DNA from: Vibrio hepatarius
GTDB lineage: Bacteria > Pseudomonadota > Gammaproteobacteria > Enterobacterales > Vibrionaceae
DNA: 64,000 nt
Direction: 5' to 3'
Assembly (NCBI RefSeq): GCF_001274785.1
Contig: NZ_LHPI01000008.1
Coordinates: 186,001-250,000, forward strand
Below, in pieces: positions 20,620 to 30,037 of this stretch; position 1 is the first letter of the stretch; every line of letters begins with the position of its first letter. The notes beneath the pieces are model-generated. The model was not told where the DNA came from. It did no database searches and saw only the letters and a list, made by a program, of their open reading frames with translations. The translations under genes were made by a program, and so were the position numbers.

Positions 20620-21537
20620 CTACTTAGCGGCTTGCTGTTGTTGGCTCTTCGCTCTCGCGAGCTGCTCTTCTTGCACTTGATTGTAGATGCGCGTGAGTTC
20701 GAGAAATGCGTATCGATGTTCAACGTATTCATAAACGTTGAAAGAAATCGCTAACTTGTAGAGTGAAATTGCGCTGGCAAAGTCACCTTCGCGCTGATAA
20801 CGCTTACCCAAGTAGAAGTAGGCTTCCGTCAACCTTTGAGCCAACAAGGTGTTATCTCGCGTACCTTGTAGAATCGCTTTGAACGCATTGGCTTCTGACA
20901 CTTCACCTAATGAGATCGCGACTAATACCCAGCCCCATTGTTCATTGCGTTGCTGATAGCTCGCCACCAGACGCTCGCGCGCTTTAATCGGATCAACTTC
21001 TGATTCAATCAAATACAACCACAGTGCTCTGAATGGGTCTTCGGGATCCTGCGCATAGTGCTTTTGCATGTCTTCCATCGCCAAAGGCAGACGGTCGCCA
21101 TAGTACAAGGCAATTGCACGGTTGCGTTCAGCGTAGGAATTTGACGGATCAAGCTCAAGAGTGGAACCAAACGCATCATACGCCGCGTCGAAATCCCCTA
21201 CCTGAGTAAAGTGCACACCCAGTAGGTTGTAGAGATCAGGTTGAAGTGGGTTAATCGCTAAAGATTGCTTGTAATCCAGACGAGCCAAATCACGCAGACC
21301 AACGCTATCATAGTAGCTGCCACGTTCGTAAAACATCTTGGCACGAACCTCATTCTTGAGGTCTGGACGTTGTAATAACTGCCCTAGTCGGGCGATTTGC
21401 ACTTCTTGCTGAACACTCGCTTGCAACGGCACAGCCATCGGCGGGTATAGCCATTCAGCATTGTTATTAGAATTTGAGGCACAGCCAGCGGTCACTAATA
21501 CAGCAAGACTAAGCGTCGCGGTTTGAAACCATTTCAC
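20620..21537 (-). CDS. nlpI: outer-membrane lipoprotein NlpI (TPR adaptor)
   Basis: Lipoprotein of 305 residues acting in E. coli as a scaffold for peptidoglycan endopeptidases and the Prc protease. The signal ends in a LVTAGC lipobox, lipidated Cys near residue 19. The mature part is made of tetratricopeptide repeats (YYDSVGLRDLARLDYKQSLAINP, LYNLLGVHFTQVGDFDAAYDAFGSTLELDP, and later repeats), matching NlpI throughout, with a glutamine-rich C-terminus. It follows pnp as in E. coli, but a terminator lies between them, so it probably has its own promoter. Confidence 0.94.
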   Translation of the reverse strand: MKWFQTATLSLAVLVTAGCASNSNNNAEWLYPPMAVPLQASVQQEVQIARLGQLLQRPDLKNEVRAKMFYERGSYYDSVGLRDLARLDYKQSLAINPLQPDLYNLLGVHFTQVGDFDAAYDAFGSTLELDPSNSYAERNRAIALYYGDRLPLAMEDMQKHYAQDPEDPFRALWLYLIESEVDPIKARERLVASYQQRNEQWGWVLVAISLGEVSEANAFKAILQGTRDNTLLAQRLTEAYFYLGKRYQREGDFASAISLYKLAISFNVYEYVEHRYAFLELTRIYNQVQEEQLARAKSQQQQAAK

Positions 21538-21584
21538 AGTTCGATACTCCTGTTGCTAAGTCTAGCTTAGCATCATCCGCATAT

Positions 21585-21612
21585 AAAAAAAGGGAGCCTA
21601 TGGCTCCCTTTA
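21585..21612 (-). terminator. terminator of pnp
   Basis: Minus strand: AAAGGGAGCC-ATA-GGCTCCCTTTTTTT, 55 bases after the pnp stop. Confidence 0.88.
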
Positions 21613-21666
21613 TACATGCTTTTAACCTAATAAGCTAATCCACAAAGTGGGCTTACGGTTAAACTA

Positions 21667-23799
21667 TTATGCGTCAGATGCAGGCTTTTCTTCAGCTGCT
21701 GCTTCTTCTGTCTTCTCTACCGCTTCTTTCATACTTAGACGAACACGGCCCTGACGGTCGATCTCAAGAACTTTAACTTGAACTTCTTGACCTTCAGCTA
21801 GGTAGTCAGACACTTTCTCTACACGCTTGTCAGCGATTTGAGAGATGTGTACCAGACCATCTTTACCTGGAAGAATAGTAACGAACGCACCAAAGTCAGC
21901 TAGACGAGCAACTTTACCTGTGTAGATACGGCCTACTTCAACTTCTGCTGTGATCTCTTCGATACGACGGATTGCTTCTTTCGCAGCTGCACCTTCAGTT
22001 GCAGCAATCTTGATTGTACCGTCGTCTTCGATTTCGATAGTTGTACCCGTCTCTTCAGTTAGAGCACGGATAACTGCACCACCTTTACCGATAACGTCTT
22101 TGATCTTCTCAGCGCTGATCTTCATGGTGTGAATACGCGGAGCGAACTCAGAAATGTCATCACGAGCGCCAGAGATTGCTTCATCCATTACAGATAGGAT
22201 GTGCTTACGTGCGCCTTGAGCTTGGTTAAGCGCAATTTGCATGATCTCTTTAGTGATGCCTTCGATCTTGATGTCCATCTGAAGTGCAGTGATACCGTCG
22301 TTAGTACCCGCTACTTTAAAGTCCATGTCGCCTAGGTGGTCTTCGTCACCAAGGATGTCTGAAAGAACAACGAAATCATCGCCTTCTTTAACAAGACCCA
22401 TTGCGATACCCGCAACAGAAGACTTGATTGGCACACCAGCATCCATAAGTGCTAGAGACGTACCACATACAGAAGCCATTGAAGATGAACCGTTAGATTC
22501 AGTGATTTCTGATACAACACGTACTGTGTATGGGAATTCTTCTGGAGATGGCATTACTGCAGCAATACCACGCTTCGCTAGTTTACCGTGGCCGATTTCA
22601 CGACGCTTAGGAGAACCTACAAAACCAGTCTCACCCACACAGTATGGAGGGAAGTTGTAGTGTAGTAGGAAGTGATCTTTACGCTCACCCGTTAGCTCAT
22701 CGATGATTTGTGCATCACGCTGAGTACCCAGAGTTGCAGTCACTAGAGCCTGAGTTTCACCACGAGTGAACAGTGCGCTGCCGTGAGTACGTGGAAGAAC
22801 GCCAGTACGTACGTCTAGTGCGCGAACCATGTCTTTCTCACGACCATCGATACGAGGGTTACCCGCGATGATGCTACGACGTACTACTGTCTTCTCTAGA
22901 TCGTGGAAGATAGTGTGGATTTCTTTCGTATCCGCTTCAGGATCTTGAGCAAGTAGCGCTTCGTTTACTTCTGCTGCAATCTCATGGATGCGATCGTAAC
23001 GAGACATCTTCTCAGTGATTTGGTAAGCCTCAACAAGCTTAGCTTCAGCTAGGTCAGCAATCTTAGTTTTAAGTGCAGTGTTCTCTTCAGGAGCAACCCA
23101 ATCCCAAGCTGGAGTAGCCACTTCAGCTTTGAACTCGTTGATTGCGTTGATAACAACTTGTTGTTGATCGTGACCGAACACAACTGCTGCTAGCATTTCT
23201 TCTTCAGTTAGGTTATCCGCTTCTGACTCAACCATTAGTACCGCAGATTCTGTACCTGCAACTACTAGGTCTAGACGTGATGCGCTTAGCTCAGTTTGGC
23301 TAGGGTTAAGCACTAGCTGACCATCGATGTGACCAACACGTGCTGCACCGATAGGACCGTTGAACGGGATACCAGAGATAGCAAGCGCAGCAGATGTACC
23401 AATCATTGTTGGGATATCTGGTTGAACGTCAGGGTTTACAGATACAACCGTTGCAATAACTTGCACTTCATTTTTAAACGCATCCGGGAATAGTGGACGG
23501 ATTGGACGGTCGATTAGGCGAGCGGTTAGCGTTTCACCTTCAGATGGACGACCTTCACGCTTGAAGAAGCCACCAGGGATTTTACCTGCAGCGTAAGTAC
23601 GCTCTTGGTAGTTTACAGTTAGTGGGAAGAAATCTTGACCCGCTACTGCTTCTTTTTTACCGACTACAGAAACGAATACTGCTGTATCGTCCATAGTTAC
23701 CATAACTGCTGCTGTTGCTTGACGTGCGATAACGCCAGTTTCTAGAGTAACCGTGTGGTTACCGTACTGGAACGTTTTAACAACTGGTTTTTCGAACAT
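21667..23799 (-). CDS. pnp: polyribonucleotide nucleotidyltransferase (PNPase)
   Basis: Phosphorolytic 3'-5' exoribonuclease, a component of the RNA degradosome. It has 710 residues from [13 protein letters not shown], where AAGGAATAACA supplies the ribosome site; a longer frame is not homologous. Order: first RNase PH-like domain ([22 protein letters not shown]), alpha-helical linker, second RNase PH-like domain with the catalytic region [28 protein letters not shown] ([20 protein letters not shown]), a KH domain ([16 protein letters not shown]), an S1 domain ([21 protein letters not shown]), and an acidic Ala/Glu tail. Preceded by a structured leader; E. coli PNPase autoregulates through RNase III cleavage of its leader. 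rpsO lies upstream but is separated by a terminator. Confidence 0.98.
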   Translation of the reverse strand: MFEKPVVKTFQYGNHTVTLETGVIARQATAAVMVTMDDTAVFVSVVGKKEAVAGQDFFPLTVNYQERTYAAGKIPGGFFKREGRPSEGETLTARLIDRPIRPLFPDAFKNEVQVIATVVSVNPDVQPDIPTMIGTSAALAISGIPFNGPIGAARVGHIDGQLVLNPSQTELSASRLDLVVAGTESAVLMVESEADNLTEEEMLAAVVFGHDQQQVVINAINEFKAEVATPAWDWVAPEENTALKTKIADLAEAKLVEAYQITEKMSRYDRIHEIAAEVNEALLAQDPEADTKEIHTIFHDLEKTVVRRSIIAGNPRIDGREKDMVRALDVRTGVLPRTHGSALFTRGETQALVTATLGTQRDAQIIDELTGERKDHFLLHYNFPPYCVGETGFVGSPKRREIGHGKLAKRGIAAVMPSPEEFPYTVRVVSEITESNGSSSMASVCGTSLALMDAGVPIKSSVAGIAMGLVKEGDDFVVLSDILGDEDHLGDMDFKVAGTNDGITALQMDIKIEGITKEIMQIALNQAQGARKHILSVMDEAISGARDDISEFAPRIHTMKISAEKIKDVIGKGGAVIRALTEETGTTIEIEDDGTIKIAATEGAAAKEAIRRIEEITAEVEVGRIYTGKVARLADFGAFVTILPGKDGLVHISQIADKRVEKVSDYLAEGQEVQVKVLEIDRQGRVRLSMKEAVEKTEEAAAEEKPASDA

Positions 23800-23840
23800 T
23801 GTTATTCCTTGTTTCTGAGCACACCGACATATCGGCACTC

Positions 23841-23954
23841 AGAGTGTGTTAATTAACACTCAAGGCATTACGAATCGCGACTAGTGAAAAGAAACTCAGT
23901 GAAATTTCTTTTTAATAGCCGCGACCTTTTGGTCGACGAGGTTGACTGTAATGC
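23841..23954 (-). promoter_or_regulatory. structured pnp leader (candidate RNase III/autoregulation site)
   Basis: GCATTAC (23865-23871) can pair with GTAATGC (23948-23954), extended inward by TCG-CGAC with GTCGaCGA; an internal CGACC-TTTT-GGTCG hairpin (23921-23934) lies in the same stretch, and a GTGTTAATTAACAC palindrome lies near 23847-23860. Together they form a long imperfect stem in the expected place for the pnp leader hairpin. The assignment to RNase III control is by analogy with E. coli. Confidence 0.5.
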
Positions 23955-24003
23955 AATGAGCTTTTTGATGAAAATCCCAATGTTTGGGATTTAGCCGTGC
24001 GTA

Positions 24004-24009
24004 GTATAA
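24004..24009 (-). promoter_or_regulatory. probable -10 of the pnp promoter
   Basis: TATACT on the minus strand (plus-strand agtata at 24004-24009) about 205 bases before the pnp ATG and downstream of the rpsO terminator. The matching -35 is poor (TAGCCA at 17 bp) and falls inside the palindrome at 24025-24042. Confidence 0.4.
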
Positions 24010-24024
24010 CGGTAAGAAAGGCAT

Positions 24025-24042
24025 TTGGCTAAATTTAGCCAA
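24025..24042. promoter_or_regulatory. perfect 18-bp palindrome between the rpsO terminator and pnp promoter
   Basis: TTGGCTAAATTTAGCCAA is an uninterrupted perfect palindrome overlapping the -35 position of the putative pnp promoter. It looks like a dimeric repressor site; no regulator can be named. Confidence 0.6.
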
Positions 24043-24043
24043 C

Positions 24044-24068
24044 AAAAAAGGGGCACAAAGCCCCTTTT
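24044..24068 (-). terminator. terminator of rpsO
   Basis: Minus strand: AAAGGGGC-TTTGT-GCCCCTTTTTT, 27 bases after the rpsO stop. E. coli also has a terminator between rpsO and pnp. Confidence 0.88.
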
Positions 24069-24094
24069 CTGACAAACTGCTAAGCAGTCGCTTA

Positions 24095-24364
24095 TTAGCG
24101 ACGTAGGCCTAGACGCTTGATTAGGTCTTGGTAGCGAGCTAGGTTTTTACCTTTTAGGTAATCTAGAAGCTTACGACGACGAGAAACCATACGTAGAAGA
24201 CCACGACGGCTGTGGTGATCGCCTTTGTGTGCTTTGAAGTGACCTTGTAGGTGGTTGATAGAAGCTGTAAGTAGAGCTACTTGAACTTCTGGTGAACCAG
24301 TGTCGCCTTCGCCTTGTGCGTATTCTGCAACGATTGCTGCTTTAGTTTCTGCATTCAGAGACAT
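24095..24364 (-). CDS. rpsO: 30S ribosomal protein S15
   Basis: Primary 16S rRNA-binding protein of the small subunit, 89 residues as in E. coli. The core [24 protein letters not shown] and the RNA-binding [26 protein letters not shown] are unmistakable; it ends [14 protein letters not shown] consensus promoter lies upstream. truB, its usual upstream neighbour, is about 17 kb away in this window, so rpsO here is the first gene of its own unit, divergent from mtnN. Confidence 0.99.
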   Translation of the reverse strand: MSLNAETKAAIVAEYAQGEGDTGSPEVQVALLTASINHLQGHFKAHKGDHHSRRGLLRMVSRRRKLLDYLKGKNLARYQDLIKRLGLRR

Positions 24365-24437
24365 AATTCTCTCCTAATAAGAGTAAGTTTAAAGTTGTAG
24401 CAGCCAATCTCTGATTCAGCCACTACGCGAAGCGCGG

Positions 24438-24466
24438 ATTATATGGGATGAGCAGAGGTTAAGCAA
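24438..24466 (-). promoter_or_regulatory. rpsO promoter
   Basis: Minus strand: -35 TTGCTT (24466-24461), 17-bp spacer, -10 TATAAT (24443-24438), followed by a GC-rich discriminator CCGCGCTTCGCG of the stringent type. It leaves a leader of about 67 bases before rpsO. Confidence 0.85.
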
Positions 24467-24549
24467 TAGGTATTTTCTAGGAACTTGCGTGTTTTCTGGT
24501 ACACTTAGCGACCTAAACGAAATACCTAATTGAACAAACAGGATTCACT

Positions 24550-25245
24550 ATGAAAATCGGCATCATTGGTGCAATGGAACAAGAAGTTTCCATCCTTAAA
24601 CAAGCTATCGAAAACTGCCAAACCGTGACTAAAGCAGGCTGTACTTTCTTCGCTGGCCAACTAAATGGCGTAGAGGTGGTTCTGCTTCAATCGGGTATTG
24701 GTAAAGTAGCAGCGGCGATTGGTACGACTATCTTACTTGATGAATACCAACCTGATGTTGTGATCAACACAGGCTCTGCAGGCGGTTTCGATTCAAGCTT
24801 AAACCTAGGCGACGTAGTGATCTCAACAGAAGTTCGCCACCACGATGCCGACGTAACCGCATTTGGCTACGAAATGGGTCAAATGGCGCAACAACCAGCC
24901 GCATTCCTAGCAGACGAAAAACTGATGAACGTTGCCGAGCAAGCACTAGAGCAAATGGAAGATAAACACGCGGTACGTGGCCTAATCTGTACCGGTGATG
25001 CATTTGTTTGCACCGCTGAGCGTCAAGCGTTTATCCGTACTCACTTCCCTTCAGTTATCGCGGTTGAAATGGAAGCATCAGCTATCGCGCAAACGTGTCA
25101 CCAATTCAACGTACCGTTTGTTGTGGTTCGTGCAATCTCTGATGTGGCAGACAAAGAGTCTCCAATGAGCTTTGAAGAGTTCTTACCTCTAGCAGCAAAA
25201 AGCTCGTCAGAAATGGTCTTCAAAATGGTTGAGTTACTTAAGTAA
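24550..25245 (+). CDS. mtnN: 5'-methylthioadenosine/S-adenosylhomocysteine nucleosidase
   Basis: Hydrolyses methylthioadenosine and S-adenosylhomocysteine to adenine and the thio-sugar; feeds methionine salvage and autoinducer-2 synthesis. It has 231 residues, like E. coli Pfs. [16 protein letters not shown], the NTGSAGGF segment near residue 76, [10 protein letters not shown] near residue 174 (substrate-binding Met-Glu) and the catalytic Asp in [10 protein letters not shown] near 198 are all present. AGG lies 8 bases before the ATG. The CbiB-like gene follows at 14 bases, btuF directly after it, so the three probably form an operon. Confidence 0.97.
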   Translation: MKIGIIGAMEQEVSILKQAIENCQTVTKAGCTFFAGQLNGVEVVLLQSGIGKVAAAIGTTILLDEYQPDVVINTGSAGGFDSSLNLGDVVISTEVRHHDADVTAFGYEMGQMAQQPAAFLADEKLMNVAEQALEQMEDKHAVRGLICTGDAFVCTAERQAFIRTHFPSVIAVEMEASAIAQTCHQFNVPFVVVRAISDVADKESPMSFEEFLPLAAKSSSEMVFKMVELLK

Positions 25246-25259
25246 GACGAACGTGCATC

Positions 25260-26213
25260 ATGGAAGATTTGTTCAATCTACTCTACTCAAACGGAGCGCT
25301 CCTCGTCATGTGGAGCGCTTTATTATGCCATCTCATTCTCCCCTTCCCTCGCGAAGCACACCCCGCCATTTTATGGCATAAATTTGCTGAGCTACTGGCA
25401 CAAAAAGTCAACACTAATAACAGCTACTCACAAAGCATCCTTTCCGGCTCGTTAGCTTGGCTGTTAATGATAGTGCCAATGGTAGCCGTTATCTTCGCGC
25501 TTAAACCTCTCGTTTGGCAGCCACAGTTGTTCGAACTGGCGTTTTTACTCCTCGCCATCGACTGGCGTAACACCGACAAATTCAGTGCTCAATTTGTTAC
25601 GGCGCTTGCTCGCGAAGATAAAGAGCAGGCCAAAATGTTGCTGAAACCTGTGGTCAACCGCTCAACGGAATCGCTTTCCCTACTAGGGTTAGGAAAGGCA
25701 GGAACCGAGACGTTAATCATGTCCTACGGGCGAAACGTATTCGGCGTATTGTTTTGGTACGGGATTGGTGGTGGCGTGGCCGCGTTTGTCTATCGAATGG
25801 CGGTAGAGCTTGCTCGCGCTTGGTCTCCTTCACGGGTTCAGTTTTCACCGTTTGGCATTCCAGCTATTCGCATCGTGGCGCTACTCGATTTCATCCCATT
25901 ACGCCTATTGGCTTTGATGGTGGCGATTGGCAACAAATCTCGCGCTGTGATGACGCTAATTAAACAACAGGCAGCATCATGGCCTCTGCCTGGCCCTTCA
26001 TGGCTGTTGGTATCGGTTGGCGCAAAACTGGAACTATCGTTGGGCGGCCCAGCGATTTACGACGGTAAGAAATCAGTACGCGCCAAACTTGGTGGACGCA
26101 TTGCCCCGTCTGCGCTGCATATGGCTCAAGTACAAAAACTGTTGGCTTGGCGCATGTTGGCGTGGATTCTGATCCAAAGCGCACTCATGGCAGCGGTTTA
26201 TCAAGGAATCTAG
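25260..26213 (+). CDS. cbiB: CobD/CbiB family membrane protein
   Basis: Membrane protein of 317 residues belonging to the CobD/CbiB family, whose classical member makes adenosylcobinamide (phosphate) in cobalamin synthesis. Supporting segments: FPREAHPAILWHKFAELL near the N-terminus (in place of the usual HPV-x-x-G), SLLGLGKAGTETLIMSYGRNVFGVLFWYGIGG in the middle and SWPLPGPSWLLVSVGAKLELSLGGPAIYDG near the C-terminus. Four or more hydrophobic segments. It is quite divergent from true CbiB, but its fusion-like spacing with btuF (TAG immediately followed by ATG) supports a corrinoid-related role, perhaps salvage. No other B12-synthesis genes and no cobalamin riboswitch are seen nearby. Confidence 0.75.
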   Translation: MEDLFNLLYSNGALLVMWSALLCHLILPFPREAHPAILWHKFAELLAQKVNTNNSYSQSILSGSLAWLLMIVPMVAVIFALKPLVWQPQLFELAFLLLAIDWRNTDKFSAQFVTALAREDKEQAKMLLKPVVNRSTESLSLLGLGKAGTETLIMSYGRNVFGVLFWYGIGGGVAAFVYRMAVELARAWSPSRVQFSPFGIPAIRIVALLDFIPLRLLALMVAIGNKSRAVMTLIKQQAASWPLPGPSWLLVSVGAKLELSLGGPAIYDGKKSVRAKLGGRIAPSALHMAQVQKLLAWRMLAWILIQSALMAAVYQGI

Positions 26214-27038
26214 ATGAAAACACTGTGTTACCTATTGGCACTGTTGATGCCAAGTATTGTCGGTGCAAAGCCTGTCGAACGCATCGTTAGCTTAGCGCCC
26301 CACGCAACCGAAATCGCGTTTGCCGCAGGTCTTGGCGATAAACTTGTCGCCGTCAGTGAACGCAGCGACTATCCGCCAGAAGCGCTGGAAATTGAAAAAG
26401 TCGCCAACTACCAAGGCATAAAGATCGAACGCATTATTGCGCTACAACCCGATCTGATCATCGCTTGGCCGTCAGGAAATCCGATGCGAGAGTTAGAGAA
26501 ACTTGAGCAGTTCGGTTTCAATATCTACTACTCTCAAACGTCTTCTTTGCAAGACATTGCCCATAATATCGAGCAACTAAGCCAATACGCTGACGACCCA
26601 TCAATTGGTCAGAATGCGGCGAGAAAATACCGAAATTCACTCCAAGAGCTAAAAAAACGCTACCACATTGACCAGCCCGTACGCTATTTTTACCAACTGA
26701 GCGAACAGCCAATTATTACGGTTGCGCAAGGTAAGTGGCCGAGCGAAGTATTTGAGTTTTGCGGCGGCGTGAATGTGTTTGCGCAAAGCCCAGCGCCTTA
26801 TCCGCAGGTCAGTTCAGAGCAGGTCATCGTGAACAACCCAGACGTTATCTTTACCTCTGAGCATGCAATTAAAAATGGCAACATGTGGCAAGCGTGGCGT
26901 TCGCAGTTGACTGCGGTCGAAAACAACCACGTTTGGCAACTGAACTCCGATTGGATTAACCGCCCGACACCACGCACTCTAAAGGCGATAGAACAGGTGT
27001 GTGATTATCTGGAATCGGCGCGAACAAACGTGAATTAA
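26214..27038 (+). CDS. btuF: vitamin B12 ABC transporter periplasmic binding protein
   Basis: Periplasmic cobalamin-binding protein that delivers B12 to BtuCD. It has 274 residues: signal peptide MKTLCYLLALLMPSIVGA, then the Fe/B12-periplasmic-binding fold: VERIVSLAPHATEIAFAAGLGDKLVAVSERSDYPPEA, in which SLAPHATE is typical of BtuF. ALQPDLIIAW and NNPDVIFTSE are further family segments. The ATG abuts the stop of the CbiB-like gene. BtuCD are not in the window. Confidence 0.92.
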   Translation: MKTLCYLLALLMPSIVGAKPVERIVSLAPHATEIAFAAGLGDKLVAVSERSDYPPEALEIEKVANYQGIKIERIIALQPDLIIAWPSGNPMRELEKLEQFGFNIYYSQTSSLQDIAHNIEQLSQYADDPSIGQNAARKYRNSLQELKKRYHIDQPVRYFYQLSEQPIITVAQGKWPSEVFEFCGGVNVFAQSPAPYPQVSSEQVIVNNPDVIFTSEHAIKNGNMWQAWRSQLTAVENNHVWQLNSDWINRPTPRTLKAIEQVCDYLESARTNVN

Positions 27039-27104
27039 TGACCCTGCCAGCTGAATATCAGTCGGCATTTTACTACTACCTATTTTGTATGAGATTTTAC
27101 CCAC

Positions 27105-27725
27105 ATGGATTCAATGCTGCTCTATAGCATCGACCTTTTTGGTACTGCAATTTTTGCTATTTCCGGCGTGTTATTGGCCGGGCGATTAAAGATGGATCCA
27201 TTTGGTGTTGCCGTTTTGGGTAGTGTTACTGCGATTGGTGGCGGAACCATTCGCGACATGGCGTTAGGTGCAACGCCGGTATTTTGGATCACCGACACCA
27301 ACTATTTATGGGTCATATTACTAACCTGCCTTGCGACGATGATCATCATCCGACGCCCGACAAGGCTACGTTGGTGGATCCTACCCGTTTGCGATGCGAT
27401 CGGACTGGCAGTGTTTGTCGGTATCGGCGTTGAAAAATCGATGTTATTCCAAGATTCTGCGCTAGTGGCGGTCATCATGGGGGTTATCACTGGTTGTGGT
27501 GGTGGCATCATTCGCGACGTTTTAGCGCGTGAAGTGCCAATGGTGCTGCGAAGCGAAGTCTACGCGACGGCTTGTATCATCGGCGGCGTTTTCCACACGA
27601 CCGCACTGGCGATGGGTTACGATAATGATACGGCGTTCTTGGCTGGGGTATTTTCGACCTTGTTGATACGCTTAGGCGCAATCCGTTGGCACTTATCTCT
27701 GCCTACTTTTGCATTGAACCGCTAA
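27105..27725 (+). CDS. YicG/TRIC family (UPF0126) membrane protein
   Basis: Inner-membrane protein of 206 residues with seven hydrophobic segments arranged as two repeats. Each repeat carries a glycine-rich motif: GSVTAIGGGTIRDMALG near residue 45 and GVITGCGGGIIRDVLARE near residue 130, the hallmark of the UPF0126/TRIC family, for which cation-channel activity is known in some members. Role in this organism unknown. It follows btuF by 66 bases and ends at a bidirectional terminator shared with thrC. Confidence 0.9.
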   Translation: MDSMLLYSIDLFGTAIFAISGVLLAGRLKMDPFGVAVLGSVTAIGGGTIRDMALGATPVFWITDTNYLWVILLTCLATMIIIRRPTRLRWWILPVCDAIGLAVFVGIGVEKSMLFQDSALVAVIMGVITGCGGGIIRDVLAREVPMVLRSEVYATACIIGGVFHTTALAMGYDNDTAFLAGVFSTLLIRLGAIRWHLSLPTFALNR

Positions 27726-27741
27726 ACAAAATCAAGCCAAT

Positions 27742-27769
27742 AAAAAAGGTCGCCTAAGCGACCTTTTTT
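27742..27769. terminator. bidirectional terminator between the TRIC gene and thrC
   Basis: AAAAAAGGTCGC-CTAA-GCGACCTTTTTT between convergent genes. Confidence 0.92.
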
Positions 27770-27783
27770 GGTATCAGTAACAA

Positions 27784-29067
27784 TTACTTCTGTACGCGAC
27801 GCAACACTTGTTTTAGCGCGTCGAAATCGTTATCTAAATCTTCTGACAGCAGTTCCATCGCGGCATGTTTCGCTAGCGGTGCTGGCAGTTCAATGTCCGA
27901 ACCTAAGATATCGTCAACCACTTCTTTGAATTTCGCCGGGTGAGCGGTACATAGGAACAGGCCAGTCTCGCCTGCTTGAAGCTGTTCTTCCAACACACGG
28001 TATGCGATCGCACCGTGCGGTTCGCATAGGTAACCTTGGTCAAACAGTGACTTCACTGATTCAGCGCTCTGCTGGTCCGAAACCGCACCTTTACCTAGTG
28101 TTTCCAAGCCCCACTCTTTTACGCGGCACAGCTCTTCGATACGCGGCCAGTTGTTTGGTTGGCTCACATCCATCGCGTTAGACGTCGTCGCGACGGTTGG
28201 CTTCGGTTCCCACTTACCTGTATCTAGGTAGCGAGGCACTGTATCGTTCGCGTTAGTCGCGGCGATAAAGCGTTTGATGGGTAGACCAAGCGCTTTAGCA
28301 AGTAGACCCGCAGTTAGGTTACCGAAGTTACCACTTGGTACTGATACAACAAGGTTTTCGCGTTCTTGCTTACTCATCTGCGCTGCCGCTTCAAAGTAGT
28401 AACAGATTTGTGCCATCAAACGGCTGATGTTGATCGAGTTAGCCGAGTTTAAACCGATCTCTTCACGCAGCGCCGCATCATCGAATGCTTGTTTAACCAG
28501 CGCCTGACACGCGTCAAAGTCACCGTTGATCGCTACAGTGTGGATGTTCTTACCCAGCGTACAGAACAGCTTTTCTTGTAATGGGCTGATCTTACCTTTC
28601 GGGTATAGGATCACCACATTGATGTCTTCCATACCGTAGAAAGCGTGTGCAACGGCCGCACCAGTGTCACCTGACGTTGCTGTTAGGATAGTGATTTTAC
28701 CGCCATCGGAAACCGTTGCTAGCGATTGCGCCATAAAGCGGCCACCAAAATCTTTAAACGCAAGCGTTGGACCATGGAACAGCTCTAGCGCGTACACGCC
28801 ATCTTTCACTGATTTAATCGGAGCTGGGAATTGGAACGCCGCATCAACCATTGAGTTCACTTGGTCTTGCGATAACTCATCACCAATCAACGCAGATAAA
28901 ATCTTGGTGCTACGAGAAACAAAGTCTTCTGCTAGTAGCGCATCGATATCGTCAAATTTAGGCAGTTCCGATGGAAAAAATAGACCTTGATTACGGCCTA
29001 ACCCTTGGCGAACGGCTTGGCCAAAGGAAACTTGTTCATCATTTTCTTTTATGTTGTAAAGCTTCAT
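27784..29067 (-). CDS. thrC: threonine synthase
   Basis: PLP enzyme converting phosphohomoserine to threonine, the last step of the pathway. It has 427 residues, like E. coli Thr[25 protein letters not shown] is the typical N-terminus; the PLP lysine lies in [18 protein letters not shown] near residue 107, and the phosphate-binding [13 protein letters not shown] near residue 235. It overlaps the end of thrB by four bases (ATGA), so the genes are coupled. Confidence 0.97.
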   Translation of the reverse strand: MKLYNIKENDEQVSFGQAVRQGLGRNQGLFFPSELPKFDDIDALLAEDFVSRSTKILSALIGDELSQDQVNSMVDAAFQFPAPIKSVKDGVYALELFHGPTLAFKDFGGRFMAQSLATVSDGGKITILTATSGDTGAAVAHAFYGMEDINVVILYPKGKISPLQEKLFCTLGKNIHTVAINGDFDACQALVKQAFDDAALREEIGLNSANSINISRLMAQICYYFEAAAQMSKQERENLVVSVPSGNFGNLTAGLLAKALGLPIKRFIAATNANDTVPRYLDTGKWEPKPTVATTSNAMDVSQPNNWPRIEELCRVKEWGLETLGKGAVSDQQSAESVKSLFDQGYLCEPHGAIAYRVLEEQLQAGETGLFLCTAHPAKFKEVVDDILGSDIELPAPLAKHAAMELLSEDLDNDFDALKQVLRRVQK

Positions 29068-30032
29068 AGCTCACTTCCTGTCACGATCGAGCCTTGTTTG
29101 TCTAAACGACAGACATGGACGAATCCTTGTTCATTTTGTACGTAATTTTGTTCTAGCCAGCGAGCAACTCGCTCAGCGACATCTTTTTCTTTGCAAATGC
29201 TAAATAGCGTAGGACCACTTCCTGAGATCCCGGTTGCCAATGCGCCTGCTGTTGCCGCATATTTACGTGCATCAGCGAAGCCAGGGAGCAGTTTCTCACG
29301 ATATGGTTCTGCGATCACGTCTTTGATCATTTTTGCTGCAAGCTCAGGTTGACCAGAGTGACACGCGTGGATAAAGCCCGCCAAGTGACGACCATGAGCG
29401 ATGATGTCTTGGCGACGGTATTGAGACGGTAAGATCTCGCGCGCTTCTGCGGTCGAAACTTTAATGCCCGGATACGCCATCACCCAGTACCAGTCGTCAA
29501 AACTCGGAACTTCTTGGCTGATGATACCCAGTTCTTCCAACATCAACTGCACACCGCCTAAGTAGCACGGTGCCACGTTATCGTAGTGCACTCCCCCTGA
29601 GATTTTGCCTTCCATCTCGCCCATTAGCGCGAGCAGTTCGGTCTCATTGAGAGGTTGACCGTGGAAACGGTTCAGAGCATCAAGAGCCGCAACGATAGAA
29701 CACGCACTTGAGCCTAAACCTGAGCCAATCGGCATGTTTTTCTCTAGTGTCATTTCAAGCGGCAACAAGTCGACGCCTTTTTTATCCAACTCGCGGGCAA
29801 ACACTAACCAGCAATCGTATACGATGTTTTCTTTTGGGTTGTCCGGCAATTTAGACACAAAGCGTCCTGCGGTTTTGAGGCTAAATGGTTCACTGCCAGA
29901 TTTCACCAGCACACGGTCACCCAATAAAGTACCGTCGATTGGGGACACTGCCGCCCCCAATACATCAAAACCTACACTTACATTACCAATTGACGCTGGG
30001 GCATAAACCACCACATCCATACCACTACTCAT
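29064..30032 (-). CDS. thrB: homoserine kinase
   Basis: GHMP kinase that phosphorylates homoserine. I use the ATG at 30032 ([14 protein letters not shown], 322 residues), 5 bases after the thrA stop; the internal ATG at 30020 is equally possible because homology begins at [20 protein letters not shown]. The ATP-binding GHMP motif [21 protein letters not shown] is near residue 100 and the C-terminal [14 protein letters not shown] near 260. Middle gene of thrABC. Confidence 0.95.
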   Translation of the reverse strand: MSSGMDVVVYAPASIGNVSVGFDVLGAAVSPIDGTLLGDRVLVKSGSEPFSLKTAGRFVSKLPDNPKENIVYDCWLVFARELDKKGVDLLPLEMTLEKNMPIGSGLGSSACSIVAALDALNRFHGQPLNETELLALMGEMEGKISGGVHYDNVAPCYLGGVQLMLEELGIISQEVPSFDDWYWVMAYPGIKVSTAEAREILPSQYRRQDIIAHGRHLAGFIHACHSGQPELAAKMIKDVIAEPYREKLLPGFADARKYAATAGALATGISGSGPTLFSICKEKDVAERVARWLEQNYVQNEQGFVHVCRLDKQGSIVTGSEL

Positions 30033-30037
30033 TTTGT

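Noticed and set aside
24517..24522. TACACT as -10 of an mtnN promoter
   Set aside because: No acceptable -35 at 16-18 bp, so it is too weak to list as a promoter.
24365..24549. Cobalamin riboswitch or SAM/SAH riboswitch before mtnN-cbiB-btuF
   Set aside because: The gap is short and largely used by the divergent rpsO promoter and leader; no B12 box or SAH-type motif is seen.
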